NCBI RefSeq assembly: GCF_001667505.1
Contig: NZ_LZHZ01000074.1
Span: forward strand, 87,020 to 151,019
Origin: Mycobacterium sp. ACS1612
GTDB lineage: Bacteria; Actinomycetota; Actinomycetes; Mycobacteriales; Mycobacteriaceae
Reading direction: 5' to 3'
DNA length: 64,000 nt
Made by a program: the position numbers and the translations under genes. A model generated the notes under the pieces. That model did not search any database, was not told the origin of the DNA, and was given only the letters and a program-made list of their open reading frames with translations. Each line of letters begins with the position of its first letter. Within the stretch, counting starts at the first letter, position 1. Shown one piece after another: positions 9,047 to 16,477 of the stretch.

Positions 9047-9573
9047 ATTTCTTCACCGGGGAACTTCACGTCGAAGCGTTCGCATAGTGCGGGAACACTG
9101 TGTACATCCATCTCGAGTGCGTATTTGGCACAGAGTTCGTCGAGGGCCCCGGTCGGTATCTTCTCCACGCCGCCGAAGGCGGCAAGCTCGTCGAAGAACC
9201 GCTCAAAGCCTGCGGGGGAGATGATTTCGAGAATGCGGGCGGGTTCGTCGCCTGCATTCCAGAACGTATGCCACTGCCCCCGTGGCTTGAAGATGAAGTC
9301 GCCTGGTCCGCCGTAGATCACCTGGTCGCCGAGCAGGGCGCCGACCCGTCCCTCGATGATCCAGCTGTACTCGTCTTCGTTACGGTGGCGATGAAGCGCC
9401 GACGCCAGCGCGCGCGGTGACATCGGATGCTCCAGCACGGAGAAGCGCCCCTCTGCCGCAACGTTGTCGAGGATGTGGCGCACCCCGATCGTCCCGAGGA
9501 ACACCGACTTTCCTTCGTCTCGGCCGACTGACTTGGCGGGCGGGCCGCCCGCACGCAAAATATCGTGTGCCAT
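9043..9573 (-). CDS. cupin domain protein
   Basis: A 176-residue single-cupin protein. Motif 1 is HRHRNEDEYSWIIEG (about 63-77), with metal-binding His and Glu; motif 2 is GDFIFKPRGQWHTFWN (about 91-106). It is most likely a small metal-dependent enzyme or a sensor. It begins MAHDILRAGG 17 bp after the SDR stop, with a GGAGGAAT ribosome-binding site. Two other cupin proteins occur in the divergent unit beginning at 13755, so cupins are a repeated element of this gene set. Confidence 0.85.
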   Translation of the reverse strand: MAHDILRAGGPPAKSVGRDEGKSVFLGTIGVRHILDNVAAEGRFSVLEHPMSPRALASALHRHRNEDEYSWIIEGRVGALLGDQVIYGGPGDFIFKPRGQWHTFWNAGDEPARILEIISPAGFERFFDELAAFGGVEKIPTGALDELCAKYALEMDVHSVPALCERFDVKFPGEEI

Positions 9574-9590
9574 CGTGATTCCTCCGTCAG

Positions 9591-10361
9591 TCAGTTCCGG
9601 CCTGCCATCACACCGCCGTCGACATTGAGGATCGCGCCGGTGATCCAACTTGCTTGCTCGGACAGCAGGAAGGTGATGGCATTGGCGACGTCGGCCGGTG
9701 TGCCGATTCGTCCGAGGGGATGAAGCGGTGCGAACGTCTCGAGCGTGGCGTCGATCTCGTCCTTCGGAATCCATTTCTCGACAGCGGGCGTCTTGACGGC
9801 CGCAGGCGCCACCGCGTTGACGCGGATCTTGTGCTTGGCAAGCTCGATGGCGAGGTTGTGGGTGAGCGCGTGCAGCCCTGCTTTTTGCATCGAGTGCCCG
9901 ACTGACGGGGTCACGCCGATGGCCTGATGGGCCCACATGCTGCCGATGTTGACGATGGAACCGCCTTCGCCGCGGGCGATCATGCCCTCGACGACGGACT
10001 GTGTGAGGACGAACAGGGCATAGTTGATCTCCATGTAGGAGTCGTAGTCCTTGGCGTCGTATTCGAGAAACGCTTTGGGGATGAAGAATCCCGCCGCGTT
10101 GACCAGCAGGGTTGCGTCGCGGTGTTGCTCTGTGAGGGTGCGTCGTACATCGGCGACGGCTTTGCGGTCGGTCAGTTCGGCGGCGATCCCCCACGCTTGA
10201 CCCCGCCGGTCAGTCAGCTCGGCCACGGTGTCGTCGACACGGTCGATCGAGCTGCCGATGATCACCGCGCTGCCACCGTGATCGACGACATCGATCGCGA
10301 CCTGTCGTCCCATGCCGGCACTCCCGCCGACCACGATGACCTTCTTGGCCTGAAAACGCAT
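9591..10361 (-). CDS. SDR family oxidoreductase with the catalytic Tyr replaced by His
   Basis: A 256-residue classical short-chain dehydrogenase. It has the nucleotide loop GGSAGMGRQV, NAAGFF in place of NAG, and the catalytic Ser in IGSMWAHQA. In the YxxxK motif the Tyr codon is CAC: the sequence reads SVGHSMQKAGLHAL, so Tyr is His while Lys is kept. A close paralogue at 22696-23472 has the normal Tyr (SSGYSMQKAGLHAL) and is similar along its whole length. This copy may be catalytically altered or act with another partner. It is the second gene of the operon, with an AGGAAG site before ATG at 10361. Confidence 0.92.
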   Translation of the reverse strand: MRFQAKKVIVVGGSAGMGRQVAIDVVDHGGSAVIIGSSIDRVDDTVAELTDRRGQAWGIAAELTDRKAVADVRRTLTEQHRDATLLVNAAGFFIPKAFLEYDAKDYDSYMEINYALFVLTQSVVEGMIARGEGGSIVNIGSMWAHQAIGVTPSVGHSMQKAGLHALTHNLAIELAKHKIRVNAVAPAAVKTPAVEKWIPKDEIDATLETFAPLHPLGRIGTPADVANAITFLLSEQASWITGAILNVDGGVMAGRN

Positions 10362-10384
10362 GTGTAGCTTCCTGTTCGGAGGGG

Positions 10385-10765
10385 TCAGGCGCCAGGAGCG
10401 ATCGCGCAGGCTGCGACACAGACCCAGCCGCCGTCACGCTTCTGATAGGTGTCCGTATACAGCGCTTCCTGATGAACGCCGTCGGCGAGCATGGTGTATG
10501 TGGCGCGAGCGTGGATCAATGCAACGTCACTGAGGATGCGGATGTTGACGTCGTGCACCGCGAGATCCTTGAAGGGACGGGGCTTTGCGATGTAGGAGAG
10601 GTACTCTTCGCGATTCCGGGTGACGCCAGGCGTTTGGATGAGGAAGTCTTCAGCGAGGAACTCACTGAAACGCTTGACATCGCTGAATTGGTCGGAGTGG
10701 ATGTAGTCCTCGTTGAGCTTCGTGAGTATCGCTAGATCCTCTGTGGTCTGCATGGTTTCGGTCAT
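10385..10765 (-). CDS. NTF2-like / SnoaL-like protein, first gene of the operon
   Basis: A 126-residue protein of the nuclear transport factor 2 fold (DUF4440/SnoaL-like). It contains DLAILTKLNEDYIHSD, FLAEDFLIQTPGVTRNREEYL and YTDTYQKRDGGWVCVAACA, the last typical of this family's final strands. These are small cone-shaped proteins that act as isomerases, dehydratases or ligand binders. It is the first gene of the seven-gene minus-strand operon (10765 to 5061). ATG at 10765 has an AAGGAG site, and the composite operator ends 56 bp upstream. Confidence 0.85.
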   Translation of the reverse strand: MTETMQTTEDLAILTKLNEDYIHSDQFSDVKRFSEFLAEDFLIQTPGVTRNREEYLSYIAKPRPFKDLAVHDVNIRILSDVALIHARATYTMLADGVHQEALYTDTYQKRDGGWVCVAACAIAPGA

Positions 10766-10821
10766 AGCCGGCTCCTTCTTACGACGACGCGTGCGTGGCG
10801 TCATGAGCCTGCAGCCTCGCG

Positions 10822-10863
10822 GGGTGAGCTGTCGTCACCCCGATCACCGAATCACCCGGGTGA
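10822..10863 (-). promoter_or_regulatory. composite GGGTGA operator, copy A
   Basis: Read on the minus strand: TCACCCGGGTGA (10863-10852), 11 bp, GGGTGA (10840-10835), 7 bp, TCACCC (10827-10822). All half-sites are exact. It ends 56 bp before the start of the NTF2-SDR-cupin-GNAT-DUF4331-LLM-Lpd operon. This and copy B give the ideal geometry of the element. Confidence 0.85.
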
Positions 10864-10895
10864 GGACGGCATTTCGGCGTTACGCGTCCGCCGTC

Positions 10896-12308
10896 TCAGG
10901 GCAGCAGTCGAATCAGGGCATCCAAGGCTGCCGACCATGCGCTTGGCGCGGGCGCAGCGAACCCGACCACCAAGCCGTTCCGGTTGCTGCAGGCATCGGG
11001 ATGGCGATACCGATGAAGCCCCTCCACGCCGAGCCGTCGCCACGCGCGCTCGCGACACAACGCGCTCTCCTCCGCGTCAGCGAGTTCGAGCATCACCTGC
11101 AGACCGGCGGGCATTCCCGCCACGGAAGTCGTTGGTGACGACCGGGCCACTACGGAGACGAGTTGCTCACGGCGGCGGCGGTATTGGGCGCGCATGGTGC
11201 GGATGTGTCTGTCATAGCAACCGGAGGAGATGAACTCGGCCATCGTCAACTGGTCGACGAAGCTGCACGTCTCCTCGAATTCGCCCCTCTGCCGAAGCAC
11301 CGCATCAACGAGTCTGTCCGGCAACACGAGCCATCCGAGTCGAAGCCCCGGCGCCAGCGACTTACTCGCCGTCCCCATGTAGATGACGCGGCCGGGATCG
11401 ATGCCCTGCAGAGCGCCAACGGGGCTGCGGTCGTAGCGGAATTCGCCGTCGTAGTCGTCCTCGATGATCACACTGCCGGTGCGTCGCGCCCAATCGACGA
11501 CCGCAGCACGGCGCTCGGAATGCAGCGGTACGCCAAGCGGAAACTGATGCGACGGCGTGAGCAGCACCCCGCCCGCGTCGGCCATCTCGTCGAGCGCCGT
11601 CACGTCAGCGCCATGGCCGTCCACTGGCAGTGGCGGACAGCGTAATCCCGCGCGGGCCAGCGACGGCCATTGGGTGAACAGGCCGAAGGCCTCGACGGCA
11701 ACGGCAGCGACGCCGTCGTCTGCCAGTGCGCGTGCCACGAGGCTCAATCCTTCAGCGGCGCCGCTGGAGATGACGATGTTGGACGGTCGGGCCCGGACCC
11801 CTCGAGCGCGGGCAAGATAATCGGCGAGGGCGTTGCGAAGTTCTGACCGGCCCTGCGGGTCGGTATACCCAAACGCCTCGAACGGGGCAACGTTCAACGC
11901 GCGCTTGACCGCACGACTCCACTCGGTGCGGGGAAACGAGGACAGGTCCGGATGCCCCGGACGCAGATCGTGGTCCAACTGGGGCTGCTTCCAGCGCGTC
12001 CGCGGCGCAGCGGCGGGAGGCAGCACTGCGGCCGCACGCGGGGCTACCAATGTGCACGAACCGTACTGTGATGTCAGCCAGCCCTCGGCGATAAGTTCGG
12101 CGTAGGCACTGGCGACGGTGTTTCTCGCGACACCGAGGTCGGCGGCCAGCGCGCGACTCGACGGCAACTGGATGCCCGGCACCAGTCGTCCCGAACGGAT
12201 CGCGTCGCGAATCGCGTCCATCACACCCTCACGCACCCGCCCACCCGGGCGATCCAGGTGCAGATCCAATCCCACGACCGAGTCCTGGGATCCGCTCTTC
12301 GCGTCCAT
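10896..12308 (-). CDS. MocR-type (GntR-HTH plus aminotransferase-like) transcriptional regulator
   Basis: A 470-residue PdxR/MocR regulator. The N-terminal winged helix covers about residues 18-90 (AIRSGRLVPGIQLPSSRALA, VARNTVASAYAELIAEGWL). A fold-type I aminotransferase domain follows, with SSGAAEGLSLVARAL, DDYDGEFRY and the PLP-binding lysine in MGTASKSLAPGLRLGW. Such proteins sense PLP or an amino compound and usually control vitamin B6, GABA or taurine genes. It sits between two stress units in the same direction but has no GGGTGA element of its own. Its targets cannot be read from the context. Confidence 0.92.
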   Translation of the reverse strand: MDAKSGSQDSVVGLDLHLDRPGGRVREGVMDAIRDAIRSGRLVPGIQLPSSRALAADLGVARNTVASAYAELIAEGWLTSQYGSCTLVAPRAAAVLPPAAAPRTRWKQPQLDHDLRPGHPDLSSFPRTEWSRAVKRALNVAPFEAFGYTDPQGRSELRNALADYLARARGVRARPSNIVISSGAAEGLSLVARALADDGVAAVAVEAFGLFTQWPSLARAGLRCPPLPVDGHGADVTALDEMADAGGVLLTPSHQFPLGVPLHSERRAAVVDWARRTGSVIIEDDYDGEFRYDRSPVGALQGIDPGRVIYMGTASKSLAPGLRLGWLVLPDRLVDAVLRQRGEFEETCSFVDQLTMAEFISSGCYDRHIRTMRAQYRRRREQLVSVVARSSPTTSVAGMPAGLQVMLELADAEESALCRERAWRRLGVEGLHRYRHPDACSNRNGLVVGFAAPAPSAWSAALDALIRLLP

Positions 12309-12418
12309 GTCAGTGCTCGTGATCGCTACCCGCGTCGGCGCTGCCGTTCATCGCGTCATCTCCCTGAAAAAGCGCTATCAAGACTACGCCGCAGCATCGC
12401 CGCAGGTAGTTGCTGTTG

Positions 12419-13024
12419 TTACGGCTTGGTGAAGTCGACATAAGGGGTGTTCGGGGTGCTCCCGGCGATCAGGAAGGTGGCGAATCGCTGCCCGAACGCC
12501 GCCGCGGTGGCCAGGTCCGCCGGTGACATGGCCTTCGGGTCGTCGAACGGGTTGGTGGCCATCGCCCCGCCGTAGCCACCGATGTAGTTCATGCTTTCGC
12601 GGGGCGCGGCCTTGTCGTATGCGAGGGCGGGTTTCATGCCGGAGCCGATCCACACCATGCCCTGCTGCATCGCCAACGTCCAGAGGTAGGTCAACGTCGA
12701 GAACTTGTCGCCACTCATGCCGGTCGAGTTGGTGAAGCCGCCTGCAAGTTTGTCGCGCCAGGCGGTGTCCCGCCATACCCGGAGCGAGGTGTCGGCGAAG
12801 CGTTTGAACTGCCAGGACGGTCCGCCCATGTGTGTGGGGCAGCCGAAGATGACGCCGTCGACGGCGGCCAGCGCAGTCCAGCCGGTCTCGTCGACAGTTC
12901 CATCCTCGTCAATCCGAATGGGATACACCCGCGCGTCAGCGGTGCGCACACCGTCGCAGACCGCCTCGGCCATGCGCCAGGTGTGTCCCGCACGTGAATG
13001 CGCGACGACGGCCACAGTTGCCAC
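12419..13024 (-). CDS. NAD(P)H-dependent flavodoxin-like reductase (WrbA/FMN-reductase family)
   Basis: A 201-residue flavodoxin-fold protein. The FMN phosphate loop is VAHSRAGHTWRMAEAV at the N-terminus; GCPTHMGGPSWQFKRF and GGYGGAMATNPF contact the flavin. It resembles WrbA and related quinone reductases that make two-electron reductions. I chose GTG at 13024 because AAAGGACG precedes it and the flavodoxin fold begins there; a longer frame upstream lacks support. A GGAC-N6-GTCC repeat lies 79 bp upstream and may be the operator. Confidence 0.88.
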   Translation of the reverse strand: MATVAVVAHSRAGHTWRMAEAVCDGVRTADARVYPIRIDEDGTVDETGWTALAAVDGVIFGCPTHMGGPSWQFKRFADTSLRVWRDTAWRDKLAGGFTNSTGMSGDKFSTLTYLWTLAMQQGMVWIGSGMKPALAYDKAAPRESMNYIGGYGGAMATNPFDDPKAMSPADLATAAAFGQRFATFLIAGSTPNTPYVDFTKP

Positions 13025-13102
13025 GTTGAGTCGTCCTTTCGCTGGAGCTATCACGGCTACGTCTCGATGATGTGCGGTCAAGATCGGACCCCAACACCAT
13101 AA

Positions 13103-13118
13103 AGGACGGATTAGTCCT
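13103..13118. promoter_or_regulatory. inverted repeat GGAC-N6-GTCC upstream of the flavodoxin-like reductase
   Basis: AGGAC (13103-13107), GGATTA, GTCCT (13114-13118). A second GGAC-N6-GTCC is at 13227-13240 in the same intergenic region. The two are equally spaced inside and lie nearer to opposite genes of the divergent pair, as expected for one regulator acting on both. Confidence 0.45.
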
Positions 13119-13226
13119 CACAGTTCTGCCATCGTGATTAGCAACGAGCAGGCCTAGATCGGGGACAGTTAAGCCGGTAGCGCGGAGTCCGCACCGCCGC
13201 AGCCCGCCGTCCAGGGATAGCCTGAG

Positions 13227-13240
13227 GGACTAAAAAGTCC
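13227..13240. promoter_or_regulatory. inverted repeat GGAC-N6-GTCC upstream of the DUF5709-like gene
   Basis: GGACT (13227-13231), AAAA, AGTCC (13236-13240). It has the same outer half-sites and spacing as the repeat at 13103-13118. It lies 110 bp before the plus-strand gene at 13350. Confidence 0.4.
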
Positions 13241-13349
13241 GTGCTTTGCGTCAATTCCGAGTGGACGGCACGAAAACGGGACCGGACGGCATTGACAACA
13301 GGTAGAGACGCGGCCCACCCGCAGGGCGCGCGTAAACGTCAGGAGCATC

Positions 13350-13655
13350 ATGATCGACGGCGATTACGACGACATCAGGCCGGATGGCACGTTGGGGCCC
13401 AGCGAATCCCTGGATTCCGACGAGGTGCGCAACGACGACGGGGACATCGTGGTCGACGCGCCGCTGCGCTGGATCTCCCCTGATGACAACCTGACGCTGG
13501 ACAGCCGCCTCGCCGCCGAGGAGCCCGAGGTCGGCTACACCGAGGATCCCCCGCTGTTGCCCAGGCGGCACCGCGGTCAGATCAGCGGCAGCCCCCACGA
13601 CGGAACGTCGTTCTACAGGGTGGCCCGTGAGGAATTGGACGTCGACAGCGATTGA
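13350..13655 (+). CDS. acidic hypothetical protein, DUF5709-like
   Basis: A 101-residue, strongly acidic soluble protein (MIDGDYDDIRPDGTLGPSES, LDSDEVRNDDGDIVVD). The pattern of an Asp/Glu-rich N-terminus followed by RLAAEEPEVG and a final Arg-containing segment is that of the actinobacterial DUF5709 family, whose function is unknown. ATG at 13350 is preceded by AGGAGC. It ends 15 bp before operator copy B, so it is not part of the unit that copy B controls. Confidence 0.65.
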   Translation: MIDGDYDDIRPDGTLGPSESLDSDEVRNDDGDIVVDAPLRWISPDDNLTLDSRLAAEEPEVGYTEDPPLLPRRHRGQISGSPHDGTSFYRVAREELDVDSD

Positions 13656-13670
13656 CCCGCGGTTCTGCCC

Positions 13671-13712
13671 TCACCCGGGTGAATTGGATGCCCGGGTGAT
13701 GACGACTCACCC
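13671..13712 (+). promoter_or_regulatory. composite GGGTGA operator, copy B
   Basis: TCACCCGGGTGA (13671-13682), 11 bp, GGGTGA (13694-13699), 7 bp (TGACGAC), TCACCC (13707-13712). All four half-sites are exact, with geometry identical to copy A. It precedes the unit that begins at 13755 and ends with the LAL-type regulator. Confidence 0.85.
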
Positions 13713-13754
13713 GCACTCGGCGAATGCTGGCTCGACAGAGCGAGCGGAGGGTAA

Positions 13755-13982
13755 GTGCAGCCGACCATGTACCAGATCTGCATTCGAGGGCGTGTGAGCG
13801 AGCGACTTGGATCCGCTCTTGAAGGTATGCACCTCGAGTCCCGCGCGGGGGAAACTGTGTTCACCGGCGAAATCCGCGACCAGTCACAGCTCTACGGACT
13901 GCTCGACCGGGTGCGCGATCTGGGCCTGGAACTCGTCAGCGTCCAGCCGCAATCCGAGGCCGAGCCTGCGGCCGCCGAGTGA
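13755..13982 (+). CDS. small hypothetical protein
   Basis: A 75-residue protein (GTG at 13755) or 71 residues if ATG at 13767 is used. GGAGGG at 13746-13751 is rather close to the GTG and rather far from the ATG, so the start is open. The body (YQICIRGRVSERLGSALEG, FTGEIRDQSQLYGLLDRVRD) looks like a small alpha/beta fold with alternating strands and helices and a short acidic Ala/Glu-rich tail. I do not recognise the family. It is the first gene after operator copy B, and the next gene starts at or just past its stop. Confidence 0.65.
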   Translation: MQPTMYQICIRGRVSERLGSALEGMHLESRAGETVFTGEIRDQSQLYGLLDRVRDLGLELVSVQPQSEAEPAAAE

Positions 13983-13999
13983 AGGGAAACAACCGACAG

Positions 14000-14446
14000 A
14001 TGACCTTGAAGACACTACTCGCCGCGATGGTCGCGGGCGGGATACTCGCTCCTGCCGCCTCGGCCGAGCCGGCGCCTCCGAACCCTGGTCAAAGCCCCGT
14101 TGTCCGTGCGGTTTTCGAGCAGCCGACCAACATTCCCGGCAAATCGCTTCAAGCGGTAACGGTCAGTTATCCGCCCGGTGGGAAGAGCGCCGCGCACCAC
14201 CACGCGCCGTCGGCGTTCATCATGGCCTACGTGATCTCCGGAGCGATCCGCAGCCAACTCGAGGGTGAACCCGCTCGTGTCTATCACGCCGGCGAGACCT
14301 GGAGCGAAGCCCCCGGCGCGCACCACACGATCAGTGAGAACGCCAGCGCCACCGAACCCGCTGAACTGCTCGCGGTTTTCCTGATCGACACCGGCGACAG
14401 TCCGCTTACCACCGACGACACCGCCGACAATGAGCCGCACCGCTAA
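14000..14446 (+). CDS. secreted cupin domain protein
   Basis: A 148-residue protein with a Sec signal peptide (MTLKTLLAAMVAGGILAP, predicted cut after ASA) and one cupin domain. Metal-ligand motif 1 is SAAHHHAPSAFIMAYVISG; motif 2 is GETWSEAPGAHHTISEN. It therefore acts outside the cytoplasmic membrane. A start at 13979 (GTG overlapping the previous stop) is also open, but ATG at 14000 leaves a better signal peptide and has AAGGGA upstream. It overlaps the next gene by 17 bp. Confidence 0.85.
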   Translation: MTLKTLLAAMVAGGILAPAASAEPAPPNPGQSPVVRAVFEQPTNIPGKSLQAVTVSYPPGGKSAAHHHAPSAFIMAYVISGAIRSQLEGEPARVYHAGETWSEAPGAHHTISENASATEPAELLAVFLIDTGDSPLTTDDTADNEPHR

Positions 14447-14894
14447 CGACGAGAAACGTCGGGGCAAACTTGAATCGATCGCGGTAGTCCGGACAGCACT
14501 TCGGCTGTCACTCGCGGCGGCGTTTCTGTCCGCTGTCGCCGACCGATTCGGTTGGTGGAAGCCGTTCGGGCAGGGCAGCTGGGGCAGCATGGGCGCGTTT
14601 GCCGACTATGCCCACCAACTTGTTCCGTTCGCTTCCGGATGGTTGTTGACTGTCATCGTGTGGGTTGCCACCGCCACCGAGACGATCCTGGCGGTCCTGC
14701 TTCTGACCGGCTGGCGACCGGAACTCGTCGGCGCGGCGACATGCCTGGTGCTCATCGTGTTCGGCACAGCGATGGCTGTATCCCTCGGCGCGGAATCACC
14801 GCTCAGTTACAGCGTCTTCTCCGCAGCCAGCGCGGCCGCAGCCTATGCCGTCCTAGGTCCGAGTCAAATCCAACCTTTGAAGGGTTCCTCATGA
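14430..14894 (+). CDS. DoxX-like integral membrane protein
   Basis: A 154-residue protein with four hydrophobic segments (about 22-40, 68-90, 97-118, 123-145). The WGSMGAFADYAHQL and ATATETILAVLLLTGW segments resemble DoxX/DUF4267-type four-helix membrane proteins. In other bacteria DoxX relatives work with thiol and quinone redox systems; in mycobacteria DoxX with SseA and SodA forms an oxidative-stress membrane complex. That parallel fits the neighbours but is inference. It shares a 4-bp overlap with the next gene. Confidence 0.75.
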   Translation: MSRTANDEKRRGKLESIAVVRTALRLSLAAAFLSAVADRFGWWKPFGQGSWGSMGAFADYAHQLVPFASGWLLTVIVWVATATETILAVLLLTGWRPELVGAATCLVLIVFGTAMAVSLGAESPLSYSVFSAASAAAAYAVLGPSQIQPLKGSS

Positions 14895-15640
14895 AGATCG
14901 TGGTCATTGGCGGTCGCGGGCTCATCGGCTCCAAAGTCGCGGCCATTCTGAACGCGCAGGACCACAACGTGATCCGATCCTCGCGCCGGTCGGGTGTCGA
15001 TTCACTCACCGGCGAAGGCCTTGCCACCGCCCTCGCAGGCGCCGATGTCGTGGTCGACGTCGCCGATTCACCGGTATTCGACGACGAACCCGTGATGCAC
15101 TTCTTCACCACGACGACCAAAAACCTGCTTGCCGCCGAATGGAACGCGGGAGTCAAACACCACGTCGCGCTGTCGGTGGTCGGCGCGCAGATCATGCCGG
15201 ACAGCGGTTACAACACAGCCAAAGCCGCCCAGGAGAACCTCATCACGAAGTCGGGCCAGCCCTATTCGATTGTGCGCGCAACTCCGTTCTATGAATTCGC
15301 GATCGGCTTGGCCGATTCCGCGACAGACGGAGACATCGTCAGGTTGCCGCACGCGTTGTTCCGCCCGATCGCCGCCGACGATGTCGCCGCCGCCGTCGCC
15401 AGCGCAGCAGTCGGGCAGCCCACCAACGGAGTCACAGAAGTCGCCGGCCCCGAAGCCATCGGGATGGACGACTTCGTCCGCACCGCGCTCGCCGCCAACG
15501 CCGATCCCCGTCGGGTCGTCACCGACGCCCGGGCGCCATACTTCGGTGCGGTGATCGATGATCACACCCTCGCCCCCGACGAGAACGCCACCATCTACAC
15601 CACGCGGTACGCGGACTGGATCGCCGCGCAACATGCCTGA
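14891..15640 (+). CDS. NAD(P)-binding NmrA/atypical-SDR protein
   Basis: A 249-residue Rossmann protein starting MKIVVIGGRGLIGSKVAAIL. The GGRGLIG dinucleotide loop, VALSVVGAQIMPDSGY followed by NTAKAAQENLI, and the C-terminal AGPEAIGMDDF match atypical short-chain reductases of the NmrA / NAD(P)H-binding group. These either reduce quinone-like compounds or sense the NADP redox state. ATG at 14891 overlaps the previous stop (ATGA), and its end overlaps the next gene by 8 bp, so the unit from 13755 is tightly packed. Confidence 0.85.
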   Translation: MKIVVIGGRGLIGSKVAAILNAQDHNVIRSSRRSGVDSLTGEGLATALAGADVVVDVADSPVFDDEPVMHFFTTTTKNLLAAEWNAGVKHHVALSVVGAQIMPDSGYNTAKAAQENLITKSGQPYSIVRATPFYEFAIGLADSATDGDIVRLPHALFRPIAADDVAAAVASAAVGQPTNGVTEVAGPEAIGMDDFVRTALAANADPRRVVTDARAPYFGAVIDDHTLAPDENATIYTTRYADWIAAQHA

Positions 15641-16454
15641 GTCACAATCGGAATCAAGTATCAGCGTCGTGCAGGACGTGCGACCACCGTGGATTCCTGC
15701 GGATGCTCATGTGCTGACCGTTCTCATCGAACATCCGCCCGGCTCCCCCGGCTATCCCCCACATCGGGTTCGCAGCGGTCCGGCTTTCGGCTACATGATT
15801 GACGGTGAGATGCTGTTCGAACTCGAAGGGCAGGCGCCACGCGTCCTGCGCGCGGGAGACGCGTTCTGGGCGCCGGGCGGCGACCTGATCCACTATCGGG
15901 ACGCGAACAACCGCGACGACATCGCCTGTAGCTTCGTCCTCACGATGTTCCGCGCACCCGGGCAACAGTTGCTCGAACCTGTGCCCGAAGCGGAACTCGA
16001 GGATCGAAAGGAACTGCACGCCAAACGGTTCGAAGACACCGTTGCCCACCGATGGCGTGAACAAACCCGTGAGCTCGTCCTGACGGGGGCCACCACGACA
16101 GTGGCTGCCCACCCGGCCCAGTCGGGCGGCGAGATCTCGATCACCCTGACAGGCAAGGCGCTGTCGAACGACCTCCTACTCGCCGACAGCGGCAACATCG
16201 CACTGAGTTCCGTCGCCGAAGGCAGCCACCCGATGAGGGTGGTGCCGATGCGACTCGACATGCTCAGCGAGCTGCCGACCATCCGTGTGGTGGGACTGGG
16301 CATCACCGAGCCGACGGAACTGCGGCTAGTGGTCGAGTTGACGGCGCGCAACTCGGATACCGGCGGCACATCAGCGATAACGTGCGAATGTGATGCCGTT
16401 CCCCTCGACCCGCACATGCCGGTCGCGCTACTGGACTTCCAGTTAAAGCAGTAA
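15633..16454 (+). CDS. cupin domain protein with an extra C-terminal domain
   Basis: A 273-residue protein. The N-terminal third is a cupin (GPAFGYMIDGEMLFELEG, then GDAFWAPGGDLIHYRDANN). The region from about 135 onward (ELVLTGATTTVAAHPAQSGG, RLDMLSELPTIRVVGLGI) is a separate beta-rich part that I do not recognise. There is no signal peptide. It is the third cupin of the gene set and the gene just before the LAL regulator (23 bp gap). The start overlaps the previous stop as ATGCCTGA. Confidence 0.78.
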   Translation: MPESQSESSISVVQDVRPPWIPADAHVLTVLIEHPPGSPGYPPHRVRSGPAFGYMIDGEMLFELEGQAPRVLRAGDAFWAPGGDLIHYRDANNRDDIACSFVLTMFRAPGQQLLEPVPEAELEDRKELHAKRFEDTVAHRWREQTRELVLTGATTTVAAHPAQSGGEISITLTGKALSNDLLLADSGNIALSSVAEGSHPMRVVPMRLDMLSELPTIRVVGLGITEPTELRLVVELTARNSDTGGTSAITCECDAVPLDPHMPVALLDFQLKQ

Positions 16455-16477
16455 CCAACCAGTCAACCGGCTGGAGG

